Notes under the pieces: model-generated | Database searches by the model: none | What the model was told of the DNA's origin: nothing | The model's input: only the letters and a program-made list of their open reading frames with translations | From: Allodiplogaster sudhausi | Taxonomy: Eukaryota; Nematoda; Chromadorea; Rhabditida; Diplogasteridae | Assembly: GCA_945643635.1 (NCBI GenBank) | Contig: CALZFC010000251.1 | Span: 1,275,001-1,339,000 of the forward strand | Length of the DNA: 64,000 nucleotides | Direction: 5' to 3' | Made by a program: the position numbers and the translations under genes | Part shown: piece after piece, positions 24,953 to 37,400 of the stretch | Layout of the letters: every line of letters starts with the position of its first letter | How positions within the stretch are numbered: the first letter of the stretch is position 1

Positions 24953-25469
24953 GGCGAAATGAAGAAGGAATGAATCTCGGGACGGCGAAAGTACAATAAA
25001 ACAATAGAATCACGAGTTTGAAATTCATTTGCATATCCTTAGAGTTTGAGAACACTAATTTGATAAGTGCATTTCAAATTTCATCGTAAACTCGGTTCTG
25101 TATTTGAAATGGCGAGTAGAGTGAGGAATTTGATTTTAAGAAATTCCGCAAAAGAATGCAACGCTGGTCCAACTCTCATCTGCTTGTGATGCCGCAATAT
25201 ATTGTGATTTATTATTATGGTTGCATGACATTTTATTTGAGTCACGTATCTAGTATTATAATACTCACAATCAGTCAGGCAATTATTTATTTTTAGCATA
25301 TTAAAATATGTTTATTTCGCCATTTTTGAAGACCTTTGAGAAGAAATGTGGTTTTCATTAAGGAATCGATTTTATCGCGAACGTACGCTGGAAAGTGTTA
25401 GTATGGGCTAGTTAGTAAGTGATAGTTAGTAAATGATAGAAGTGCCGGTGAGAAGGGCGGGCCACAAGC

Positions 25470-28400
25470 GTAGTTACCAAGTGCGAGCGATGAAGGCGTA
25501 CTGGACCTGAAATTATTCTACTTTTAAGAGTTTCTAAATTAACTTTTCTTTCACTTTCCTTCGTTAATAATACGAGAGGGTTATGAGAGAAAAAAAGTTC
25601 ATAAAATTAAGAATACTTACTATCAGTGCATATAAGATGCATTCTGCTTGAGTCGAAGTCGAACTGATTTAGAAACAACAAGTTTAATTTAAATGTTGAG
25701 AATGTTCATCGAAACTCTTTGCTTTGCTTTATTGCAGTAAGTACATATTTATATGTATGCAAATCGTGTTTCAATTACTCTTTCGTAGGCGTCGCACTGG
25801 TCGAAGTTTCGGAGGACGGAAGCAATGTTGTAGGAATCCTTAAATGAATATTCAAAATAATTCTACATATTCGTTTGTTCTTCTTTTCTACTTTTTCATA
25901 TTTCTCACGAATCTCCTCCAGCGCAGTCGTCGACGTGCACAAAGTTATCGGCGTCCGAGTAGAGAAGGCCACGACGAGCCGACGGGTCGCCTTCCGCCCA
26001 GAAGCTGTCGTTGGTGAGACGAAGTACACCAGTCTTCACGGTATCGAACTCGGCAAACTCCCGCGCTGCCATGAGATCCTAAAGTTTATGCGCAATGTTT
26101 ACTTGCCTTGTGATTCATGTGGAAGCTATAGAAACAAAATTGTGCTACTAAAAAAAGCTGAATGGATTTAGTTAAAATAAACTTCACTTCTGTGATGTTG
26201 AAGTCCTCTCCGATTTCAGTGCCATTAAAGCGAAGCTGAAGAGAGCCAAAGTAGCAGCGGGTGTGCTGAACATTTAGGATTAAAATGGTTTAAAGAATTT
26301 GCCAGGAATCAGGGGAGCTGTTGCTGGATTTCTTTTATTTTGACCTGTGCAACTCTAAAGAAACATTAATAGACTCTGCTTAAGAGAGCCTCTCTGTAAG
26401 GATCAAGCTGCCCTCAATGGGGACCTGCCCCGGCGCAAAAAATTCCGATTTAGTTATCCAAAATTTAATTAGGGGTACCCATACGCACTGTAAGGAAAAT
26501 TAGTAGATCAATTTTGTTATAAAAATTTTTTCCTTGTCTAGGCATGAAAAAGTAAGGAAAAAGTCTAATTCGCCATAACTTTCTTTAATAGCAATATTTT
26601 TCAATTTTTTTATTGGCATCCCCGTCGAATTCTAAACAAGAGACCTTTAAATGTCTTTCGAAAAATATTTCATTTTCATATCGAAAAATTATTTTAAATA
26701 TTTCAATTTGACCGTTGAATACCTTATACTCAAAACGTTTTGGGTACTATATCTCAAATTGTAGAGCATTAAAAACTGTATAACGTATCTTCTTTTCGTT
26801 TAGCCTGGATGTCCCCTAAGCTATTAAAAATGGGCTCAAATAGGGGCACCTCGGAGATGAACGATTCAAGGAATGCGTGAAGAAATGGTTAAATTCTGGT
26901 TTAAACATACAGTGAACCTCTTCATTCGATGCAGCGCTTGTTTCTTGTCATAATAGCTATATATCATAATTCATAAAACTATCGTTTTCCACGAACAAAA
27001 CTCATTTTTCGCTTTTTCTACCATGGACAGAAAATGACCTAAAACTATTCGAATCGCTATATTTTCGACAAATTCAAAGACTACAGAATATGAATAGCAC
27101 TATTCTGTACGCGACAAAATTCTCTACAGCATACATCCTTTACATCTGGATAGGACGTCCCTACCAATGACTATATCGATTTTCCCACGGCTGTCGCGTC
27201 AACACTGACAGATCCGCATTTTACAACTTTTCGTGCAATCTTAATGTTTCTTGCTCATCAAATACACCATTCTGCTCCACAAAGCATCCTGAAGTCAGAG
27301 TTATTTTGCATATTAAAAGCTATTTCGGATTCATCACACTTAGTAGCACCAAATAAAACTTTCTTACCAAAATTTCAAATATTCAAAGGTTTTATGACGA
27401 TTTTCCTTAATGCAATCATGAGCTACTGTAGTATCTTTTAAATTGTTGTTTTTTTGGCAAAGTGCCACGGCTGGGTAACTACGCGAAATGTATAGAGCTA
27501 AATCACCGTGGCGCAATGGAAAGATAAATAGTGGCTGACATGGTATGTCCTCAATATTGATAATAGTACAGGTAGAGCGAAAAAATAGCTTTCGATTAAT
27601 AGTTCAACCTTTAAAATTGGTTCAAGGAGTCTCGAGAAATTAATTTTAAAATGTAATTTGGGCGTATTGGTTGTGCACGTCGAATGTCATAGGTCGCAGG
27701 TTCAATTCCGCGCGCATGCAAACCCTTTTGCGGGCTTTTAATATGCAAAATAAACAGCCGTTCTGACTTCAGGATGCTTTGAGGATCAGAATGGTGTATT
27801 GGATAAGCAAGAAACATTAAGATTGCTCGAAAAGTTGTAAAATGCGGATCTGTCAGTGTTGAGGCGACAGCCGTGGGAAAATCGATATAGTCATTGGTAG
27901 GGACGTCCTATCCAGATGTAAAGGATGTATGCTGTAGAGAATTTTGTCGCGTACAGAATAGTGCTATTCATATTCTGTAGTCTTTGAATTTGTCGAAAAT
28001 ATAGCGATTCGAATATTTTTAAGTCATTTTCTGTCCATGGTAGAAAAATCGAAAAATGAGTTTTGTTCGTAGAAAACGATAGTTTTATGAATTATGATAT
28101 ATAGCTATTATGACAAGAAACAAGCGCTGCATCGAATGAAGAGGTTCACTGTATGTTTAAACAAGAATTTAACCATTTCTTCACGCATTCCTTGAATCGT
28201 TCATCTCCGAGGTGCCCCTATTTGAGCCCATTTTTAACAGCTTAGGGGACATCCAGGCTAAACGAAAAGAAGATATGTTATACAGTTTTTAATGCTCTAC
28301 AATTTGAGATATAGTACCCAAAACGTTTTGAGTATAAGGTATTCAACGGTCAAATTGAAATATATAAAATAATTTTTCGATATGAAAATGAAATATTTTT

Positions 28401-29149
28401 CGAAGGACATTTAAAGGACTCTTGTTTAGAATTCGACGGGGATGGTAATAAAAAAAAGAAAATTGAAAAATATTGATTTTGAAGCGAGATACATCAAATC
28501 ACAAAATATCCATACATTTAACTATTCACGCAAGAATATTTTTGGAAAAAAAAAGTTTTATCATTTATTCTTGTTACTGGGGCCCAGTGCCATGTCCGAC
28601 AACGTTTTCGCTTTCGAAATCGATTATCTGGATCTGGGGCAGGCTCAACTGGAGGCATACAGAGAGGCTCTCTTAAACGATATGAATGTGAGAGAATTCT
28701 GGTAAAACGTGAATAATATAACAAACATCTTTATACGCAGGCGGAGCAAGACAGCCCTGTAGCTCTTTAGACACTAGGAATTCGTAGTCATATTTCTTGG
28801 AATTCACTCGAGGGATAGCCTTGCTGAAATCGATTAAGTACTTATGTACAATCAATATTCGTTTGATCGTATCGAAAAAACGTTATTTCAAAAGTTTCTG
28901 TGCAACTCTCTGATATGGCGAAGTGCCCTGAAAACGTTTTCAAAAGTTGGAGATTATTTTTTACCTTTGCCGAGGATCGACGAGGCAATTCCAATGGCCG
29001 TCAGTATTCTTGTAGCAGGTGGCCGAGAGGAAGTCGAAGCTATTGTAGCAGGTTTCTGATGGTTTCCAAACATCATTCGGCTCCTCTAGGGCAGAGACGA
29101 GAGCAGAGAAGGAGAGGGCAGCGATGCAGACAAGTGGAGAGAGGCCCAT
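25470..29149 (-). pseudogene. Diverged, probably broken paralogue of the 24.3-24.9 kb gene, split by a transposon
   Basis: Minus-strand pieces: leader exon 29149-28965 (MGLSPLVCIAALSFSALVSA, then CYNSFDF and CYKNTDGHWNCLV); exon 28823-28737 (KAIPRVNSKKYDYEFLVSKE); an exon near 26275-26190 (YFGSLQLRFNGTEIGEDFNI); an exon near 26070-25930 (REFAEFDTVKTGVLRLTNDS); and a last exon near 25530-25490 (VQYAFIARTW). A 2.29-kb TTAA element lies between the second and third. The third exon does not join exon 2 in the right phase. The fourth runs into a stop beyond LLYSDADNF, and the segment matching the remainder of copy A exon 2 (25640-25660) is out of frame. The ATG used in copy A is GTA here. Confidence 0.55.
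26384..28672. mobile_element. TTAA-flanked DNA transposon with arms of about 0.95 kb, 2.29 kb
   Basis: It is bounded by TTAA at 26380-26383 and 28673-28676, with ends GAGAGCCTCTCTGTA. The arms 26384-27330 and 27735-28672 are inverted copies, for example TTTAGCCTGGATGTCCCCTA and GACGTCCCTACCAATGACTA with their complements. They weaken towards the outer 200 bp. The unpaired loop (about 27330-27735) contains a tRNA-like stretch near 27660-27715 with GGTTCAATTCC. There is no transposase; it is non-autonomous, related at its ends to the other two TTAA elements here. Confidence 0.85.
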
Positions 29150-30851
29150 TGAAGAGAATCGACCGTCCGCTACGGGGAAAAGTAGAAGGAGTGAATGAAG
29201 AGCGGGTGAAAGAAGAGTGAAACAATACAATGTCACGCGTGAAAAAAAATTGTATTAAAAATTCATTTGCATATCTTTAAAGTGTGAGAACAATTAATTT
29301 AACAGCCCTATTGATAAGTGTATTTCAAAGTTCATCGTATTCTCGTTGTTTAATTGAAGTGGCAGCGAGGAATTCGAAATTCCACAAAACAAAGCAACAC
29401 TGGCGGAGCACTTCTTTACTGCACTTCACTCACATCACTTCTTCTTCCCACCTCAATCCGGCGCGGTCTTCTCCCTCCCTCTCTTCTCCCCAATGAGCTA
29501 GAGAGATAGACTGAGAGAAATAGAGAGACAGAGAGAGAAGTTAGGTACGTATTGAACGGTAGTGATAGAGATATAATCAGAGAGCTCTAGGTGATTCCCG
29601 AAATCGAATAGGCGGCTAGCGCACAAAACTACTCGTTTTTGTGCGAAATTCAAGGAACTTGATTCAGATGAACAGTTGGGCTCGCTAAAGGAGTTTGAAA
29701 CTTCATTTGTTTTAAATTCTCACAATCAATCTTTTAGAAGCAAACGGCTGAACATAAAATTTGAACAAAAGAAACCCCTTGTTGTGGTTCGATCGGTTTA
29801 GATGGTGCTCCACAGTGAGAGATGAGAACTAGAGTGGCTCCATCCGGCTTATAAACCAAGCCTAGGGGAGGAGCCGAAAACTGTCTAACTTGCTGCATAA
29901 CAGTATTGTTCTCACCAGAAAGAATCTGTCTAATCGTCTAACATATGCTATTTCTCCTCTTCCGCAAGGTTCCTGAGATAATCATTTGAAAAGGAAGAAT
30001 GCATTATGGATGAAAATCACATCGACCGGACAGTGTCTTCCGGCTAAAAAATACCAATCGAATAACAAAGTAGCGAAATGTGTATGTACATAGACATTCC
30101 GCGACAAATCTGGTAAATTCAAATTGCTGTATTTAGTTAGCTAGCATGGATCAAAGGCTGGAATGATTAGACGATGATAAGATAGAGAAGGAGAGAGGGA
30201 GTTGAAGGGAAGAGAAATAGACATGCATAGGAAGGAAAGATTTCTTACTCATCCGCTGGTATGTTTTTTTTATTATTATTTTGCATTGAACAGAGATCAT
30301 GTTTGCTCTCTAATTCTCTTTTTCTACTCTCTCTCTCTCTCTCTGCCTATATATTCCATGCATTCACACCCTCTTCTTTGACTCATTAATTTCGAATTTT
30401 ATTAGACGGCTTATTAGTTTCATTCCATTCCAATTTTATTAAATTTATTAGCCGTGATTCACGAATTGTGCCAAATCCTCGTTCCTTTGAGCGCGAGCTG
30501 AAAATCACTTACATTTTCTGTGTTCATCTTCTGACGAGATTCTCATTTCATATGTTTCCACACACTTGCAAGGATCGATTTTATAGGTTAAAAGAAAACA
30601 CATAGAAATTACTCATAAAATACTACGGTTAAAAGCAGGTAGTCTATGGATTGTTTCAGAAATTTCGATAAAAAAAGACTACAGTACTCAATTCTTGTTT
30701 TTATTAAGCCATCAAATATTGTATAATAAAATAGACAATTGAAATAGTAATAAAGTCCGTAAAAAGAGAGAATATTGACCACGCTTAACGGAACAAAATG
30801 ATTCGTTTGGATGTGTGCCCACGAGATTCCACCCTTTTAATTCCTCTGGAG

Positions 30852-31621
30852 TTAGCAGTCAAGGAAGTTCGCAGCCATCAGAAGCTCGAGAGCGACCTTA
30901 ATTAGTAATTAATTATAAGGCAGATAATAAGTTAATTAGGATTAATTAATTACCAGGCATTAAGAAAGTAATTATTGTTAATTAATTGTAAGGAACAATA
31001 TCATGGTAGTTTGGGAAAAGAAAAATGCAAAATGAAAGTATTCAGGGGAACTAAATGCGAGAATATTCATCTTTTACTGTTAAGAATGTCAAGTACGCGG
31101 AATTTTAGTCTAGTCTAATTTTAATGTCCGAAAATTGTTTAAAGGAATCCCAGCCAATTAGTATTTGTCCTATAAAAGATTAGAAATATAGATTTTTGGC
31201 ACATCAAAAAATTTCATTGTGATCTTATAATTATCGTTTCAAGTTCTATTATTGAAATTTTTTATTGAAACTATTCTTAATGGAGAAATAAAAAAATACA
31301 CATAATAGAAGTAAAATAAATGAACCTCCGGCTGGATCTGGAACTCGGGAATCTCGGTAGACGAGTTCGTGTAGCGGGCCTTGTACGTGAAGTACTGGCA
31401 TACCTTCTGCAGCACGTGGGATCTGGAAACAGAGTGAGAGTGAGAGAGGGAAAGAGAGAGAGAGGGGGGGGGGAAGATAAAGGGAAAGAGAGAGAGAAAG
31501 AGAGAAAGAGAGGGAGTGAGTTCGAGAGAGGAGAGAGGGAGAAAGAGAGAGCGAGGAGCGAAAGAGAAAGCGAGAGAGAGAGAGAGAAAGAGATGGAGGG
31601 AGAGTAAGTGAGAGAGGAGAA

Positions 31622-31659
<38 letters not shown>

Positions 31660-33528
31660 GAGAAAGACAGAGAGACAGAGAGAGGAGGGGGGGGGGTGAG
31701 AGAGATGGAGTGAAAAGGCACTGGAGAAGCTACATGTTTTTTTTTTACAAAGAACCAGTTTTAATTAACTTTATCTACTCACTATTAATACCCTATGATT
31801 CTACTTAAAAAAAAACATTTTCAGGCAATAAAAACCAACTGTCGAGGACCCAGAAGAATAGGGTATGGAAGGAGGTATTGGGCCGAAATCCAGGGCGGGT
31901 TCGCTGTTTCTTTGCTGTCTCTCCTTAATGTCACTCAAAAACATGATGGGGTAGGGCTTTCGGGAGGCCCATAAACAGGAAGGGTCTGCCGAAACGATAG
32001 TGCCTCCCCCCCCCGAACGTTCTTCACGCGAATGGAAAAAGGATAGAAAATATGTCCAGGCGGGTGTTAAGCTTAAAAAATAACTCGTTATTCATGTATC
32101 CCCACTTCAGGATCACTGAAATTCGCTTATAACGATTAAATAAAAAAACACCACAACAGTACAGAGTGATCACTACTGAATGTCGAACGTTTTCTTTATA
32201 ACAAAACTAAAAAAATAACATTCATTCAGGATTTCATTTGGCATTAGCTTAATTTTTTTATAAAAACAAAAAAAGAACGAGGAAAAAAGAAGCCTAAAAT
32301 CGATTTTAGAAATGTTTTTTTCCTATTTCAATTGGTTGAATTCTTTCGGTATATTACCGGATGATTTCTAAATTGTAGACTTGCGTACTGGTCAAGCAAG
32401 AAGAAACTGACGGAATCTCCCTAAAGTTGACTTCGTTGTTCTCGCTCTCCGCGTACGTCCCGGGGCCGGAGAGCATTGCCTGGCAATGATATTCATATTT
32501 GTTTTTTTATTTGTACATGTATTTTTTTTTTTAATTTTTTATAATAATGCTTATGGGTAACTGAAACACATCTACCACTCGAGACCGAGATAAAAAAATT
32601 AAGAAAATAATGAGAGCCTTGGCAACCTATGGAAACTGTAATCAACCCATTTTCTCCCAATTTATGGCATATATACATTTTTCATATGTCCTTATTTTAT
32701 AATTCCCTTCTTCCTCCTTGTTAATAAAAAACCGGGTCAGACTAAAACTAAACAAGTAATAACTAATTCAACGAATCCTCATATAATAAATCTACTAAAA
32801 AGAACGCCCAGCTACAGTAATATTCACATCAAACTTGCCGCACATGTTGGCTACCGTATGGTTTTTGTTTTAAATTAGTTTCCTTGCTGCACAACCTCCT
32901 TCTCTCCGCTTTCTTTCCGAATAAGTGAGGTTTTTTTTAAACCCTTTTCTTCTGGATAGTCCAGGCCTACAAGTTTTGTCTGCACACTCATCTAGAAGAT
33001 ATGTGGGGGAAATGCCGAAACTCGCTCGTTGATCAGTTCTTCCTTCTATTTCCCTCAGTCTGTCTCACTTTAAATATCACTGTCTCTCTCTTTCTCTCTC
33101 TCTCTCAATCTGTCACTCTCTCTCTCAACGTCTCTCTCTCTCGCCCGCTATCTCTCTCTCAACCTCTCTCTCTAACCTTGATGGTTCCCGACTGGAGTGC
33201 GAGCTCCTTCTTGATGATGAATTCATGGCCGTCGGAAGAGATGAGTCTCACGTACTTCGCATCCGGTCCTTGGCAACCGGCGTTCGAGGAATCTCCAGCT
33301 GAAAGAAAGCGAGCTTCCTTTTCAAACCATCAAGGTTAGGGAATAAAAACCACTGCCGAGGACCCAGAATATTAGGGCGGGGAAGAAGGCATTGGACCTG
33401 AAACCCAGGGCGGGATCGCAGGTTTTGTCTAATGGTAAATATTCATCAAAACATGGTGGGGTAGGGCTTTGGGGAGACCCAAGATCAGGGTGAGTCTATA
33501 AAATTACAGTGCCTTTTCCCCCTGATCA

Positions 33529-33572
<44 letters not shown>

Positions 33573-33797
33573 GTAGATAAAGAGAGAAAGTGAGAAAGAC
33601 AGAGGGCGAATGGAAGGCTGAAAGCATACCATCCTTTTCATAACATTCATTCTAAAAAAATGTTTCTCTCATTTTAGGAACTGAAACCGAAAAATACCGA
33701 TTGTTGTAGCAATAGAAACAATAATAAAAAAAACACTACATGCACGAGTAATAGAAAACATCAAAGATCACTCACCGTTCGACTTATCGGACGACAT
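30852..33797 (-). CDS. elc-1: Elongin C, complete, 117 aa, five exons
   Basis: Minus-strand exons 33797-33776, 33298-33177, 32479-32412, 31422-31326 and 30896-30852 join in phase to 354 nt. The protein shows the canonical Elongin C sequence: [63 protein letters not shown], and the invariant end [13 protein letters not shown]. Elongin C is a BTB/POZ-fold (Skp1-like) adaptor. It binds BC-box proteins such as VHL or SOCS-box proteins and links them, with Elongin B, to Cullin-2/5 ubiquitin ligases; it also belongs to the Elongin transcription factor. Length is close to the human 112 aa. The Met used gives MSSDKSN, a short divergent N-terminus usual in the family. The last acceptor is weak (AATTAAG) but the exon is unmistakable. 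The symbol follows the C. elegans name. Confidence 0.97.
31436..31705. repeat. (GA)n tract
   Basis: About 270 bp of near-pure purine repeat, with two G-runs, in an intron of the Elongin C gene. The R/E-rich plus-strand and S/L-rich minus-strand ORFs here are repeat artefacts. Confidence 0.9.
31825..32015. repeat. Intronic dispersed repeat, copy 1 (Elongin C intron)
   Basis: It shares AATAAAAACCA, GAGGACCCAGAA, CCAGGGCGGG and ATGGTGGGGTAGGGCTTT-type blocks with 33335-33535, in the same orientation. Non-coding. The two copies are in different introns of the same gene. Confidence 0.75.
33335..33535. repeat. Intronic dispersed repeat, copy 2 (Elongin C intron)
   Basis: A partner of 31825-32015 with conserved blocks spread over about 190 bp. 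It is directly followed by a (GA)n tract (33535-33570). Confidence 0.75.
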
Positions 33798-34462
33798 CCT
33801 TATGCGAATGGGGCAAAGAGAAGTGACCTGCCAGCAAAAAAGAAGATATTTGAAGTCATAATTTCAACAGTGGGGTGAACAGTAAAAGCGTATGACATTA
33901 GATGTTTGTAAGAAAATAAAAGCAGCCAGAGAACACAAAGATTAAAAAAGAACCCGAATGCGAAAGTGAGCGAATCAACCAAGCCTAATTTAACCACCAA
34001 TCTGCACCCTCTAAGACGATGAACTTCGAAACAACATTTCTGTTATGGCGAAGGTTTTTTTCGGTCCAAAGATATAACATTCACGACTGGTCGTTAACCA
34101 GTGCAAGGAAATTTGTCAAACAACCATTTTTTCGGAATATCTCTTTATTCAACTGAAAGCGGTTACATGGATAACGTCTAAAAAAAAGTACGCTTAATCG
34201 AAAAATCAAAATCTTTTCAAATTACTAGCAGCCTCCTTGAATCATTTAGCTGGAAGAAGCGTGCGACACTTCTTTAACACAGGATAGTACCAAATCAATT
34301 TGAATACAAGCAAAGCAAGCAAGCGTAAACCTGACAATTCTACGATGCAAAGATATAAATTCTCTATTCTTCATTAGTAGGCGTAGCATAATATGTTGTC
34401 TACAACACCCGGCGAATATCGGATGCTGACAGTTCTCCGGCATCGGCGTTTCCCGCAGTTGC

Positions 34463-37400
34463 TCAGTCGGTAAAACAGGCCCTAAAGTCGATTAATTTTT
34501 ATCTCAATTTTTGACTATTAAATAAAAAGTTAAAAATTTATTTTAAATTAATAAGAATTCAGCCTAATAGTCAGAAAAAAAAGTATTAAACAAAACAAAA
34601 ACTACACCGTGCAAGAACTTTGTTTCTGTAACCTTTCTAGAGAACTCTTAAAACGATTTTCATAGTTTCCTCTCTTCCTTTCCGGCTACCCCTGCTTCTT
34701 TCCTAATCTATCATTGATGACCAATGGTGAGTCACCATCCATTCTCAACTCTCTTCCTCCTATTTTTTCTCTCTCTCTCACTCACTGTCGGATCATCTCC
34801 ATTCTCTTCTCCTCTCTATCTCTCTGTCCCTCTCTCGTTCTCCTTTCTACCGTTCCCCGCCCACTATTTCTCTCTCCCTCTTCTCTCTCTCTCTCTCTCT
34901 CCGTCTTCTCCTCTCTATCCCTCTTCTCATCTTTCTTTCTCTTTCTCGATCTCTCCCTCCCCCCCCCCCCCCCCCCCCCCCCCCACTAACAATGCCTCTG
35001 CCGCAGCGTCCTCTCCTAGCTCCGCAATAAGCCTCTTCATCTTTGCGCCCGTCTTGAGATTCTCCGAGAGCAGCTGCTTCAGTCGCATGTTGCGGTCCAT
35101 GAGAAGAGTCTCCAGCTGTTTGATCCTGGTCAATTATCGTAATTAATATTTGAATTTCCCGCCAAATCTTTTAAATGCAAAATAATTCTTTCACATTCAA
35201 GCTATTGGTAGCAGTTATTACCAGCAAGTACATTACCCTACTTCTAACAAATTACAACAACAAACCCATTCTCAATGAATAATGTCTGAAGGATTTAATG
35301 GATTCTTTACTCTTTTGCAAGCATCTCATTACTGTTAGCTATTAACAGTAACCGCGCATTATTCACCACGTCACTTAAGACAGCCTATCTGTAAGGGTCG
35401 AGCGGGGCGCAATACAGGGCTGCAATGGGAAATTTTTGATTTTTAAAATTGATGAAAATTTGATCATTTGTACTATTCGACATGCTCTTTAAAATGGTGA
35501 AATCGTGATTTCGAAAAAAAATTTTCTTTCGAGATAATAGCGATTTACGCTTAAAATTCACATGCCCATATCTCAGTTATTTCTTAAGATTTTTGAAATC
35601 TCTTTTTTTGTGTTTTATTGATCTTTGTATTCTCTTTAAAAAAGTTCGCGGTGACGTTTCGTGAAAACAACTTTTAAGCAGCAAAAATCGTATAAATAGA
35701 TTTAAAAATATGGTTTTTCTGGTTTTTCAGACCAAGTAACCCCCGCGGGGAGGATAAGCTGTTCATAGAAAGAAAGCCCGTGAAATTTGCTACAATGCGA
35801 TGTATCTTTAAAAGAATTCTAGGAGGACATATTTTTGGAATATGCACTTAAGCAAATATACTCAACTTTTAAAGTACCGTGCAAGAGGTCCGGGTTCGAA
35901 GCCCGCTCGGGGCAAAGTTTTTGCAATGTTTTGTAAACTGCCAAAAAACATATTTTCGATCTAAAATTGATGTCTATTCGTCTCATAGCTCCATAAATTT
36001 GCATATGCTTTCCGTTTTCATTCTGATTTCACCAACTGAAAATTTCTTCATAGTAAACTGCGCTCAGTTAACATGTTTATATATGTATATATATTTATCG
36101 ACATCAAATAAATTAATGTAACGACACTTGGAAAGTCAATTTCAGTCGTTATTAAAAGCTTCCTGGATAGAAGTAATAAGTAAAAGACGAGGAAGCATTT
36201 AGAAATGACTTAAGCAAAATGGAGAAGTTGGGGAGGGAAAAAGAAGAGTAGACACTTGTAGCCTGACAATGAGCGAGCTGTTGCACATTGTGCCCTATAT
36301 TGCGGATGGTCGAGGATCTGTGTAGGCGACGATGGGCATTGGATTGCGGGGCGCAAGTGCCCCTCGATAATTAGGGTAGTACTGCACCTATAGCAATCAA
36401 CATTATCTAAATATGAAAATGAATAAATTCTAACCGGCACCACAATGGTTTCGAGAGGGTGGACGCACAGTCCTCTGCTTTGAACGGTTGGCAGAGTGCC
36501 ATCGAGGCGGCGGCCCAATCTTGTTTCAATTCTGGTCGCCTCCTGCGCTCTTATCTAAATTAATAGACCAATCATCATCATTTACTAGTGGATATACCTG
36601 ATTCCTGGATACAGACGTATCGAGGAGCCATTGTTGACCCCAATGGGTGCCTCCTGGAAGCACTCGCCGTGCATTAAGAACGCCTACTGGCGATCGTCGG
36701 AGGGCGCTCTGAATAGCTTGCATCCCAGCATCGCCCGGTAGCAATACGTCGGGGCAGACATCAATGAGGAAGGCAAGTTGCGGCTGGTACGACATCTCTC
36801 TTCGGAAGCACTCACACAGCGAAAATTTGTCTGAATGACTGCCAGGGAGGAGACTTGTGTACTTGGAAGCGAAAGACCCCCTCCACTCTCTCTCTCTCTC
36901 TCTATCTCTCTAATGACTGAAAGGGAGGAGAGTTCGTGTTCTTGGAAGCGAAAGTTTATCTCTCTCTGTAACGACTGCCAGTGGGAGAGTTCGTGTTCTT
37001 GGAAGCGAAAGTTTATCTCTCTCTCTAACGACTGCCGGGCGGGAGGTTTCGTGTTCTTGGAAGTGACAATTTATCTCTCTCTGTAACGACTGCCAGCGGG
37101 GAGCGTTCGTGTTCTTGTCCTCGTCCGTCATAGTTGCCACGTCGACCATAACAAAGTCGAACTCGTCATAGTCCTTTGAGTGCACTGGCATCTTACCGTC
37201 TCTGAAAATGGCTTTGAATGAGGCTATGAATTGACACAGCGAAAGCCTGAAAAAGTTCTATCTGAATGACTGGCAGGGAGGAGACTTTGTGTTCCTTGAA
37301 GCCAACGTTTCTCTCTCTCTCTCCCTAAATGCTGCCAGGGCGGAGACTTCGTGTTCTTTGAAGCGAAAACTTCCCTCTCTCCCTAATGACTACCAGGCAG

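Noticed and set aside
31320..31808. Arg/Glu-rich plus-strand ORFs over Elongin C
   Set aside because: The first part is antisense to a confirmed Elongin C exon and the rest is (GA)n.
34450..34491. tRNA-like 5' half (TTGCTCAGTCGGTAAAACAG)
   Set aside because: It has an A-box-like motif, but no anticodon arm, T-arm or B box follows; it may be a chance match, and overlaps a possible last exon on the other strand.
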